A stretch of 9,153 nt of DNA, from positions 1 through 9,153 of the forward strand of contig JBDSYA010000063.1 in the NCBI GenBank assembly GCA_039925865.1. The letters are read 5' to 3'. Below are positions 1 through 6,360 of this stretch, piece by piece. Position 1 is the first letter of the stretch. Each line of letters starts with the position of its first letter. Below the pieces are notes generated by a model that saw only the letters and a list, made by a program, of their open reading frames with translations, was not told the DNA's origin and ran no database searches. This DNA is from JBDSYA01 sp039925865. GTDB lineage: Bacteria; Bacteroidota; Ignavibacteria; Tepidaquicellales; Tepidaquicellaceae. The translations under genes and the position numbers were made by a program.

Positions 1-2
1 AA

Positions 3-161
3 GGTTCGAAGATATTTAAAACACTGAGCAAGATCAGAGCCGGTGTTGTGTGGGCAAACACTTTTAATAAGTTCAATCCTGCATCGCCTTTTGGCGGATA
101 TAAAGAAAGCGGTTTCGGAAGAGAAGGAGGCAGGCACGGGCTTGAAGGATATGTTAAGTAA
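3..161 (+). CDS. aldehyde dehydrogenase family protein, C-terminal end only
   Basis: Only the last 52 codons and the TAA stop are in the window; the gene starts to the left. The reading frame beginning at base 3 gives a typical C-terminal end of NAD(P)-dependent aldehyde dehydrogenases, which oxidise aldehydes to carboxylic acids in the cytoplasm. Visible hallmarks are the strand 'RAGVVWANTFN' followed by 'PFGGYKESGFGREGG' and a final 'GLEGYVK'. The catalytic Cys and Glu lie upstream and cannot be checked. The subfamily and substrate cannot be told from this piece. The stop overlaps the start of the next small ORF by 11 bases, so there is no room for a terminator and the downstream ORF is probably read from the same transcript. 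The family call is secure from these motifs. Confidence 0.93.
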   Translation, partial: GSKIFKTLSKIRAGVVWANTFNKFNPASPFGGYKESGFGREGGRHGLEGYVK

Positions 162-387
162 ATTTGAAAATATAAAACTAAGTATTTATGGAAGCAATTT
201 AATAAAGGCTGATTCAAAAAGTAATAAATTACTATATGACCTTGCAAAACAGTTAGGTGGAAAAGTTTTCAGTATAAATGAAGAGCAATTTGAAGATTTT
301 AGATTGGGGTATATGATTGATAAATTAAAAACTAATGAGTCAGTTCCTAAAAGTGAAATAATGAAAAAGTTAAATCAAAACAAATAG
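151..387 (+). CDS. putative antitoxin of a RelE/ParE-type module (78 aa)
   Basis: This small ORF has an ATG at 151 inside the last codons of the aldehyde dehydrogenase gene; earlier in-frame starts would be wholly buried in that gene and give an implausible N-terminus. The protein is charged and contains 'GGKVFSINEEQFEDFRLGYMIDKLK' (residues 36-60) and ends 'VPKSEIMKKLNQNK'. The pattern acidic stretch, then LGxxID, then a polar 'S/T-x-V-x-x-S-E-I-M-K-x-L' tail resembles the toxin-wrapping C-terminus of small antitoxins that precede RelE-family toxins; this is a resemblance I recognise, not a database match. The toxin-like reading frame lies 127 bases downstream, which is farther apart than usual for such pairs. 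A purine-rich AGAAGGAGG (122-130) lies 20 bases before the ATG, too far to be a normal ribosome binding site, so translation may be coupled to the dehydrogenase stop. It could equally be an unrelated small protein. Confidence 0.5.
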   Translation: MLSKFENIKLSIYGSNLIKADSKSNKLLYDLAKQLGGKVFSINEEQFEDFRLGYMIDKLKTNESVPKSEIMKKLNQNK

Positions 388-496
388 AATTTGTCCAGGT
401 AAGCATCCTATAATATCTAAACTAATTGTTAAGTCGCCCCGCCTAGTTGTGAAATTGTCCTAAGCCAAGAAAAACTACATTAATTTATCTGGATCT

Positions 497-505
497 AAAG
501 GAGAA
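497..505 (+). promoter_or_regulatory. Shine-Dalgarno site for the toxin-like gene
   Basis: AAAGGAGAA lies 11 bases (counted from the GGAG core) before the ATG at 515. It fixes that ATG as the original start of the broken toxin gene. It is the strongest ribosome binding site at proper spacing that I see in this window; most other genes here have weak ones or none. Confidence 0.7.
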
Positions 506-514
506 GTTCAATAA

Positions 515-785
515 ATGAAATTAGAATTTGATAAGTTGTTTTCAAAACACTTGGATAAAATTAGCGATAAGATTGTTAGAGCAAAAAACTGCAAAAATAA
601 TATTGGAAGTTGAAAATGCTAGATCATTAAAAGAAAGTAAAAACGTAAAGAAGATTAAAGGGTATGACCATTATTATCGAATAAAAATCGGTGACTTCCG
701 TATAGGTTTTGAAATAACAAACAATTCCTTAATTAGGTTTTTAATTATCTGTCACTGAAAAGATATTTATAAAAAATTTCCATGA
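515..785 (+). pseudogene. RelE/ParE-family toxin (mRNA interferase-like), broken by frameshift and nonsense codon
   Basis: From the ATG at 515 one reads 'MKLEFDKLFSKHLDKISDKIVRAK'; one base later in phase the frame continues 'TAKIILEVENARSLKESKNVKKIKGYDHYYRIKIGDFRIGFEI' and, past an in-frame TGA at 756-758, 'KDIYKKFP' and a TGA at 783-785. Joined, these make about 89 residues, the normal length of RelE-type toxins, with the family's usual order: N-terminal strand and helix, 'NVKKIKGYDHYYRIKIGDFRIGFE' core, and a C-terminal 'HRKDIYKKFP'-like end. The shift fits one extra A in the A6 run at 583-588. The TGA stands where the family normally has Arg, a one-base CGA to TGA change. Intact members cleave mRNA at the ribosome and are held by an antitoxin; the ORF at 151-387 is the candidate. 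As read here no full-length toxin can be made. The shift alone could be a homopolymer sequencing error, but the second lesion argues for real decay. Confidence 0.8.
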
Positions 786-1552
786 TTAATCCCCCTGAAG
801 TAATAATTAAAGTTAAAGACCTCGTAAAAAAATACGATACTCTTATCGCAGTCGATGGTATCAGCTTTGAAGTTAATAAAGGTGAGATCTTCGGGCTCCT
901 CGGTCCCAATGGTGCAGGCAAAACAACGACACTTGAGATAATGGAAACTCTTCGGGAGAAAACAAGCGGTGAAGTTATTTTGGATGGCTTATCGATCGAC
1001 AAGGATCAGAATGAGATAAAAAAAATTATTGGTGTTCAGCTTCAGTCTGCAGGATATTATCCGAGTTTACGTTTGACAGAATTGATAGAGTTATTCGCAG
1101 GATTGTATAACGTAGATATTGATACAATGAATATGCTCAAACTTGTTGATCTTGAAGATAAAGCAAAAGCTAAGTTTAAAGAACTTTCCGGAGGGCAAAA
1201 ACAAAGATTCTCAATCTGCACAACTCTTATCAATGAACCGAAAATTATATTTTTAGATGAACCAACAACAGGCCTTGACCCACAGGCCAGGCGAAATCTT
1301 TGGGAGCTGATTAAAATTATCAAAGAGAAAGGCACAACGATCATGCTGACGACTCATTACATGGATGAAGCAGAAATCTTATGTGACAGAGTCGGTATAA
1401 TTGATAAAGGAAAAATTATTTCCATCGATACTCCGGATAATATGATCGATGAGCTTGTAAACAGCGGGTTTGAAAGACCAAAGCAAATAAAGCTTGCAAC
1501 ACTTGAAGATGTTTTTATACATTTAACAGGTAAAGAACTCAGAGAAAGTTAG
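782..1552 (+). CDS. ABC transporter ATP-binding protein (ABC-2/drug-export type)
   Basis: This 256-residue cytoplasmic ATPase powers an exporter together with the permease encoded next. All motifs are intact: Walker A GPNGAGKTT (41-49), Q-loop near Gln88, signature LSGGQKQR (135-142), Walker B IIFLDEP (155-161), D-loop TTGLDP (162-167) and H-loop His192 in 'LTTHYMDEAE'. The C-terminal 'LATLEDVFIHLTGKELRES' is typical of the NatA/CcmA-like ATPases that pair with ABC-2 permeases. The ATG at 782 is the first in-frame start and overlaps the ancestral stop of the broken toxin gene (ATGA), with no clear ribosome binding site, so translation may once have been coupled to it. Substrate unknown; drugs, sodium or a cell-envelope compound are family possibilities. 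The family call is secure. Confidence 0.95.
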   Translation: MINPPEVIIKVKDLVKKYDTLIAVDGISFEVNKGEIFGLLGPNGAGKTTTLEIMETLREKTSGEVILDGLSIDKDQNEIKKIIGVQLQSAGYYPSLRLTELIELFAGLYNVDIDTMNMLKLVDLEDKAKAKFKELSGGQKQRFSICTTLINEPKIIFLDEPTTGLDPQARRNLWELIKIIKEKGTTIMLTTHYMDEAEILCDRVGIIDKGKIISIDTPDNMIDELVNSGFERPKQIKLATLEDVFIHLTGKELRES

Positions 1553-1579
1553 CATTAGCAATTTTGAAAAGAAATAGTT

Positions 1580-1637
1580 CAATACTTAATACTCAATACT
1601 TAATACTTAATACTTAATACTTATATACTCAAATACT
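1580..1637 (+). repeat. heptanucleotide tandem repeat, unit (T/C)AATACT, about 8 copies
   Basis: Six consecutive 7-base units (CAATACT, TAATACT, CAATACT, then three TAATACT) run from 1580 to 1621, followed by two 8-base variants (TATATACT, CAAATACT) to 1637. The array fills most of the 98-base gap between the ATPase stop and the permease ATG and ends 13 bases before that start, where a ribosome binding site would be expected. No function is known. Copy-number change by slippage would alter the distance between the two genes. Confidence 0.9.
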
Positions 1638-1650
1638 TACTATTCAAGAA

Positions 1651-2739
1651 ATGAAAAAATATAGTCAACTGAAAGCAATGTTAGCTATTACTAAAGCCAG
1701 CCTGCATTCAATTTTGAGAAATCCTTCAGCTGTTGTATTCAATTTGATTTTTCCTTTAATATTCATAATTGTTTTCGGATTCATCAGCGGCGGAGGTTTT
1801 AAAATTGATGTAGCAGTTGACAAGAATATTAATACCGACAACAATATTTTCAAAAGTATTGAACAGATCAAATCAGTAAATTTGAAAAAAAGTATTCCTG
1901 AAGATGAGCTGGGTTCAGAGCTTGAAAGAGGAAGAGTTGATGCCGTGCTTAATATTCAGAAAGATGAGAAAGGAATTGTAATAGTTGATCTGAAAACTAC
2001 GAAAGCTTCACCGGAGCGGGGCAATATTTTAAAGATGATGATCAATGAAATCATAGATAAGCAAAACATCGGAGCTTCCGGTATAAAAATTCCTGTTGCA
2101 GAATTAAAGGAACAGGTGGTTGAAGGAAGAAAGTTTAAGACAATAGATTTCATACTTCCCGGGCAACTTGGATTTTCATTACTCAGCGCCGGAGTTTTCG
2201 GGACAGCATTTATTTTTATAAGCCTCAGGCAAACACTTGTCATAAAAAGATTTTTTGCAACGCCTATTAAAAGAGCATACATTCTTATTGGCGAATCACT
2301 GAGCCGGCTAATCTTTTCCATATTCAGTGCGGTAATAATAATTCTCATCGGAACATTCTTTTTCGGATTTACACTGGTCAATGGAGTGGAGACATTTATA
2401 AATATGATGATTCTTTCCGTTATTGCATTGACTGTTTTTTTAGGATTTGGATTTGTTGTGTCGGGCATTGCGAAAACTGAAAATGCTGTTCCGCCGATCG
2501 CAAATTTAATTACTCTTCCGCAATTTCTCCTCGCGGGAACATTTTTTCCTATTTCAAACTTTCCTGAGTGGCTTCAGCCTGTCAGCAGAGCCCTGCCGCT
2601 TACATATCTCAATGAAGCAATGAGAAAAATTTCGTTTGAAGGTCTTAGTATTTTTCAGGTGTGGGATGATATTTTGATCTTACTGATCTGGGGAGTCATT
2701 GTGTATGCAATTGCTGTGAAGGTGTTTAAGTGGGAATGA
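1651..2739 (+). CDS. ABC-2 type transporter permease
   Basis: This 362-residue inner-membrane protein is the permease partner of the ATPase just upstream. It has the ABC-2 layout: a short cytoplasmic N-terminus, one membrane helix (about 26-46), a large soluble domain outside the membrane (about 50-165), then five more helices (about 167-191, 218-240, 250-273, 282-300 and 339-357). Two features are family-typical: the amphipathic stretch 'IKRFFATPIKRAYILIGESLSRL' (198-220) and the motif 'FFPISNFPEWLQPVSRALPLTYLNEAMRKI' (298-327). A single ATPase and a single permease suggest that each works as a homodimer. The start ATG fits the helix layout; only a weak AAGAA precedes it. Length and layout match intact family members. 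The exported substrate cannot be inferred. Confidence 0.93.
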   Translation: MKKYSQLKAMLAITKASLHSILRNPSAVVFNLIFPLIFIIVFGFISGGGFKIDVAVDKNINTDNNIFKSIEQIKSVNLKKSIPEDELGSELERGRVDAVLNIQKDEKGIVIVDLKTTKASPERGNILKMMINEIIDKQNIGASGIKIPVAELKEQVVEGRKFKTIDFILPGQLGFSLLSAGVFGTAFIFISLRQTLVIKRFFATPIKRAYILIGESLSRLIFSIFSAVIIILIGTFFFGFTLVNGVETFINMMILSVIALTVFLGFGFVVSGIAKTENAVPPIANLITLPQFLLAGTFFPISNFPEWLQPVSRALPLTYLNEAMRKISFEGLSIFQVWDDILILLIWGVIVYAIAVKVFKWE

Positions 2740-2743
2740 GCGT

Positions 2744-2771
2744 GATTTTTGATTTAGGATTTTAGATTTTG
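2744..2771 (+). repeat. GATTTNN heptamer repeat, 4 copies
   Basis: Four consecutive 7-base units (GATTTTT, GATTTAG, GATTTTA, GATTTTG) start four bases after the permease stop, and a degenerate GATAGCT follows. The remainder of the gap to 2868 is AT-rich with no hairpin that I would call a terminator. The same kind of unit occurs again at 9124-9144. Confidence 0.7.
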
Positions 2772-2868
2772 GATAGCTTTCATAAATTGAAATCTTTTAT
2801 TCAGAGTAAATAATTCTCATTTTAAAAAAATAAAATTCTGAAAAGATTTATATGTGATAAAGAGTTTT

Positions 2869-3093
2869 ATGGAATTTTTGCAGAAGGCAAAAACAAATGG
2901 CGATGATGTTTTCTTAAAAAGACTTTTGAGCTCAAGTTTTGATAAGGAAGAATTGAATAAAAAAACTTTACTGAAAATTAGAAAAGCGCGGTTCGAAATA
3001 AAGAAGAAAAAGTTTTCATCCTTGGATAAATTGATGAAAGAATTTTGGGATTTGAAAACTCTGAATGTATCGGACAGTGAAAATTTGTCATAG
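2869..3093 (+). CDS. small hypothetical protein (74 aa)
   Basis: I do not recognise this protein. It is a soluble, lysine-rich, probably helical polypeptide with no signal peptide or membrane segment. The ATG at 2869 has a weak AAAGAG four bases upstream; a GTG at 2854 would add five residues but has poorer context. Residues 26-62 ('KEELNKKTLLKIRKARFEIKKKKF...LDKLMKEFW') vaguely recall the C-terminal half of RelB/Phd-like antitoxins, which often carry 'KAR-x5-K-x-F-x-S/T-L-D-E-x-x-x-x-F'. No toxin gene follows: the next gene is convergent on the other strand after 38 bases. It may be an orphan antitoxin, a remnant, or a chance open frame. Confidence 0.45.
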   Translation: MEFLQKAKTNGDDVFLKRLLSSSFDKEELNKKTLLKIRKARFEIKKKKFSSLDKLMKEFWDLKTLNVSDSENLS

Positions 3094-3131
3094 AAAAGAA
3101 ATATATAAGTAACCCTGCATAAAACATTTTC

Positions 3132-3701
3132 TTAAAAGTCCGGACGTTTATTTACCGGATCAATTTTTCCAATAACAAATAAATTATCATCTTTCTTTAT
3201 TGCATCAATTACACCATTTCCAATTTCAGTATTTGTAAGCCATCTGGAGCGATCATCTTCGATCGTAAAGCCGAGAATTATTTTTTTGTATAAAATATTT
3301 TGAAAACGGTTAAGAGTCTGATCATAATCTTCGGTTGGAATTGCCGGATCAGCGTACTCACATCCAAGAACATGAAAAAATCTTACAGGTATATTTGATT
3401 GATCAAGCATTTCAACTATCAGAGCCGGTGCTTCCGGTGCGGATGAATGGATCCAGGCTACAGCAGTTTCAATTGGTCCGTAAATGCTTATTGCATTCTT
3501 AAGTTTTCTTTCAAGTTGTCCATAGTCGGAATAATCAACGCGAATGGGATTAATAAAACCGGTTTCATCTTTGGCAAAAATTAATTCTTCAAATTTATTC
3601 TGATCACGAGCTATTACCGACACCTTCATTCCGTGTGATGCAAAGTATAATGAAACATCTTTCAGCATACCCGTTCCTCCGACAACTAATACATGGGACA
3701 T
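3132..3701 (-). CDS. short Rossmann-fold (SDR-like) protein without the YxxxK motif
   Basis: The 189-residue protein begins with a nucleotide-binding strand-turn 'VLVVGGTGML' (4-13), has a basic residue after the second strand ('VIARD', Arg32) that would favour NADP(H), and an acidic turn 'VDYSD' (55-59), all usual in short-chain dehydrogenases. The later part, 'AWIHSSAPEAPALIV' (82-96), 'FFHVLG' (108-113), 'LGFTIEDDRSRWLTNTEIGNGVIDAI' (143-168), matches a family of short SDR-like proteins seen also in Bacillus-type genomes. No tyrosine has a lysine four residues on, so the classical catalytic pair is absent; it may bind a dinucleotide without being a normal dehydrogenase. It is about 60 residues shorter than typical SDR enzymes. 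It is the last gene of the minus-strand run, 90 bases after ftsK, with no clear ribosome binding site. Substrate and role unknown. Confidence 0.8.
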   Translation of the reverse strand: MSHVLVVGGTGMLKDVSLYFASHGMKVSVIARDQNKFEELIFAKDETGFINPIRVDYSDYGQLERKLKNAISIYGPIETAVAWIHSSAPEAPALIVEMLDQSNIPVRFFHVLGCEYADPAIPTEDYDQTLNRFQNILYKKIILGFTIEDDRSRWLTNTEIGNGVIDAIKKDDNLFVIGKIDPVNKRPDF

Positions 3702-3723
3702 TTATTTTTTTTATTTATAGAAA

Positions 3724-3741
3724 CCGGCAGGCTTAAGCCGG
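3724..3741 (-). terminator. GC-rich hairpin after ftsK, possible weak terminator
   Basis: CCGGC and GCCGG arms (3724-3728 and 3737-3741) flank an 8-base loop, and on the minus strand the stem is followed by TTTCTATAAAT rather than a clean T-run. It sits in the 90-base gap between the ftsK stop and the start of the SDR-like gene. A second partner, CTGCCGG at 3768-3774, can pair with CCGGCAG at 3724-3730, so two alternative folds are possible. It may reduce read-through; evidence is weak. Confidence 0.35.
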
Positions 3742-3791
3742 CAAAATTACTTTAGTCAATTTTAAATCTGCCGGGTGGTTGATTTGTAAAA

Positions 3792-6338
3792 TTATAAATG
3801 ATCTAATTCCTCTTCATCTGAAATTAGAACTTCGCGCGCATTTGATCCATTCTTAGGACCCACAATTCCTGCTTCTTCAAGCTGATCAACGATCCGCGCA
3901 GCCCTTGCATACCCAAGCTTCAGGCGTCTTTGAAGAGTTGATGTCGAGCATTGTTGCAATTTAAAAATAAGTCTTGCTGCTTCCATAAACAGATCATCCC
4001 TGTCATCTGCATTTGCGTATGTTGAAGTTCTTTTTTCAATAATTGAAGGAAGTAAATACGGCTTCGTAAACCCCTGCTGAACTTCTATAAATTCAGCTAT
4101 CTTCTCGCATTCCTCGGTAGTGATGTAAGCGTTTTGAATTCTGATCGGCTTTGATGAAGCTGAGGAAAGATAAAGCATATCGCCATTTCTAAGAAGCTGA
4201 TCAGCACCGCCCATATCAAGTATTGTACGTGAATCAATTTTTGAAGCGACCTGATATGCAATTCTTACAGGAAAATTTGCTTTAATAACACCCGTAATAA
4301 CATCAACAGATGGGCGCTGTGTCGCTACGATCAAATGAATACCAACAGCTCTGGCCATCTGCGCAATTCTTGCGATCGGCTCTTCGATCTCGCGCTTAGC
4401 AGTTATCATCAGATCTGCCAATTCATCAATGATAACAACAATGAAAGGCATTTTCTTATGACGGATAGCATCGTTATCCTTAAGTTTTCCTTCGGCATAC
4501 TTCAAATTATACGCTTCAATATTCCTAACACCTGCATTCGCAAGTTTATCATAACGGTTTTCCATTTCAGACTCAACACTTTTTAAAACAGAAACTGCAT
4601 TAGTCGGGCTGGTAACAATACTTTCATTTATATCTCCGGAAGTAGCAAGGAAATGCTTTTTCAGTTTTGAATAAAGACTAAGCTCTATCTTTTTAGGATC
4701 TATCATTACAAATTTCAAATCAGAAGGATGAAGCTTATAAAGTAAACTTGCAATTATAGTGTTGATCCCGACACTTTTACCTGAACCTGTTGCCCCCGCG
4801 ATAAGCAGATGGGGCATCTTTGCCAGATCATCAATAAAAACTTCTCCGTCAATAGTTTTACCGAATGCAACCGGTAAACTCTTATCACTTGCGTTAAATT
4901 TCTGCGAAGACATTATACTTCTTATCCTTACAAGCTGAGCTTTCTTGTTTGGGATTTCAACTCCCACCGTTCCCTTTCCGGGAATTGGAATTATCATCCG
5001 GATCCCTTTTGCCTTCATTGCGAGCGCAATATCATCTTGAAGAGATTCTATCTTTGAAAGTTTTACATCAGCAGCGGGGACAAGCTCATACAAGGTTACT
5101 ACAGGTCCCGGAGTTGCAAATACTTTTTCAACTTCAATACCGAATTTTAAAAGCTTTGCCTGGAGCAATCTTCCGTTTTCAGTTAACTCTTCATTTGGAA
5201 TGACATCAAACTCTTCTTTCGTCGGCTCGATCAGTAATTCAACTCCAGGATATTTATATTTATCAAGTTTCTCTTCCACAAAATCATCTTCTCTTTTACT
5301 TTGAAGGCGTTCAACTTCATTAGAATTTCCCGGATTCACATCAAGCTCATCAATGTCTGATCTCAACGGCGCCTTATTTACCATTTCAGGCAACTTCGAT
5401 TTTTTTTCCTTTATAACAATCTGCTCTTCATCCTGCACGGGTCTGTTAATCTCAGTTTCTTTTATAAGAGTATCACTATTTTTTTGATCCGCATTTCTTG
5501 AATATTTATTTTTTAAAATCCTTTCACGCTCTTTTTTCAAAGCATCTTCTACTTCACTGTCATTTTTGCTCAGATCAGGTTTTTTATGAATTTGTTTTGA
5601 CAGTTTATCTGAATCCTTAATTTCATTTTGTAATTCAAGATCTTCTTTTTCTTTATGAAAGCTTTCTCTGACCTTTTCAGCAAACAATCTGAATCTCGCA
5701 AATGTTTTCAAAATATTGCCGTCTATTAGTAAGATACTAAACAGAGCCAGAGTGATAATAAAAAGTACTGATGCACCTGCACCTCCAAAGGTCTGATAAA
5801 ATATATTGCTGATGAAGTCTCCGGTAGTACCGCTAAAATCAGAGTTTATATTTTCGGGTCCGAAAAATATTTTCAACAAACCCGCTGCCGATCCAAGAAC
5901 TGACATTATCAAAATAGAATAAATTCCAAACTGGATCATCTTACCCGATAAATTCTTTCTGAGAAATGCTATTCCAAATACCATGAAAACAATTGCAAGG
6001 ATAATGGAAAAATATCCAAACAGATTTATCACAAAAAAGGCTGAGATATATGCTCCCGCGATCCCGAGCCAGTTAAACGTAACAAATAACTTTGAGTATG
6101 CTTCCTTCCGGAATATGTCTAAGAGATTGAGTCTTTCAAGGGTTGCCTGATCTTTATCTGAATAAGAAAGTATTGCCAGTCCGAGTAAAAATCCGAACAG
6201 CAAAAATAAAAATCCGAGTATTTGCTTTTTGGTTTCAGTGGAGATGCTGAAATCTTCTTCTGAAGATTTTCTTTTCCGCGGGGATTTTGTTGCAGAACTT
6301 TTGATATTCTTTAAGCGGGGACTTTTGCTTTTTTTCAT
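3792..6338 (-). CDS. ftsK: DNA translocase FtsK/SpoIIIE
   Basis: This 848-residue membrane-anchored motor pumps double-stranded DNA through the closing septum and helps resolve and segregate chromosomes at division. A lysine-rich cytoplasmic start (1-38) is followed by about four or five membrane helices (39-58, about 85-126, 135-158, 186-206), then a charged, low-complexity linker (about 220-365). The motor has the alpha/beta part with 'FGIEVEKVFATPGPVVTLYEL' (399-419), Walker A GATGSGKS (515-522), Walker B IVVIIDEL (633-640, Asp638/Glu639) and 'ATQRPSVDVITGVIKANFPVRIA' (672-694). The C-terminal gamma winged helix (about 778-840), with 'TLQRRLKLGYARAARIVDQLEEAGIVG', is the part that reads KOPS-type orientation sequences and touches XerD in known members. 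All key residues are present. The ATG has a GGAA three bases upstream, and the start lies 22 bases after the comB stop, so the two are probably co-transcribed. Confidence 0.97.
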   Translation of the reverse strand: MKKSKSPRLKNIKSSATKSPRKRKSSEEDFSISTETKKQILGFLFLLFGFLLGLAILSYSDKDQATLERLNLLDIFRKEAYSKLFVTFNWLGIAGAYISAFFVINLFGYFSIILAIVFMVFGIAFLRKNLSGKMIQFGIYSILIMSVLGSAAGLLKIFFGPENINSDFSGTTGDFISNIFYQTFGGAGASVLFIITLALFSILLIDGNILKTFARFRLFAEKVRESFHKEKEDLELQNEIKDSDKLSKQIHKKPDLSKNDSEVEDALKKERERILKNKYSRNADQKNSDTLIKETEINRPVQDEEQIVIKEKKSKLPEMVNKAPLRSDIDELDVNPGNSNEVERLQSKREDDFVEEKLDKYKYPGVELLIEPTKEEFDVIPNEELTENGRLLQAKLLKFGIEVEKVFATPGPVVTLYELVPAADVKLSKIESLQDDIALAMKAKGIRMIIPIPGKGTVGVEIPNKKAQLVRIRSIMSSQKFNASDKSLPVAFGKTIDGEVFIDDLAKMPHLLIAGATGSGKSVGINTIIASLLYKLHPSDLKFVMIDPKKIELSLYSKLKKHFLATSGDINESIVTSPTNAVSVLKSVESEMENRYDKLANAGVRNIEAYNLKYAEGKLKDNDAIRHKKMPFIVVIIDELADLMITAKREIEEPIARIAQMARAVGIHLIVATQRPSVDVITGVIKANFPVRIAYQVASKIDSRTILDMGGADQLLRNGDMLYLSSASSKPIRIQNAYITTEECEKIAEFIEVQQGFTKPYLLPSIIEKRTSTYANADDRDDLFMEAARLIFKLQQCSTSTLQRRLKLGYARAARIVDQLEEAGIVGPKNGSNAREVLISDEEELDHL

Positions 6339-6360
6339 TTTCCAAAAATTTTTTGAGCAA

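Noticed and set aside
43..150. Upstream extension of the putative antitoxin frame to a start at 43
   Set aside because: It lies wholly within aldehyde dehydrogenase coding sequence in another phase; the added residues look like out-of-frame translation.
430..460. Integron attC-like core (GTTAAGT beside a GC-rich CGCCCCGCCTAG), attractive because toxin-antitoxin pairs are common cassettes
   Set aside because: GTTAAGT fits the loose 7-base core consensus, but no matching RYYYAAC partner or long imperfect palindrome is found at a suitable distance, and no integrase is present.
575..600. Programmed +1 frameshift in the toxin gene
   Set aside because: Skipping one A in an A6 run is not a known programmed-shift context of the prfB type, and the downstream nonsense codon would still shorten the protein.
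756..758. TGA read as an amino acid (recoding or selenocysteine) in the toxin
   Set aside because: TGA ends the permease gene normally, there is no visible SECIS-like hairpin, and the same gene also has a frameshift, so decay is the simpler reading.
745..2468. Minus-strand open frames opposite the ABC transporter genes, and similar plus-strand frames opposite ftsK, comB, gcvT and tal
   Set aside because: They mirror well-supported genes in other frames, have implausible composition and show no family motifs.
3094..3131. Bidirectional terminator between the convergent 74-residue ORF and the SDR-like gene
   Set aside because: The 38 bases are AT-rich with no stable stem.
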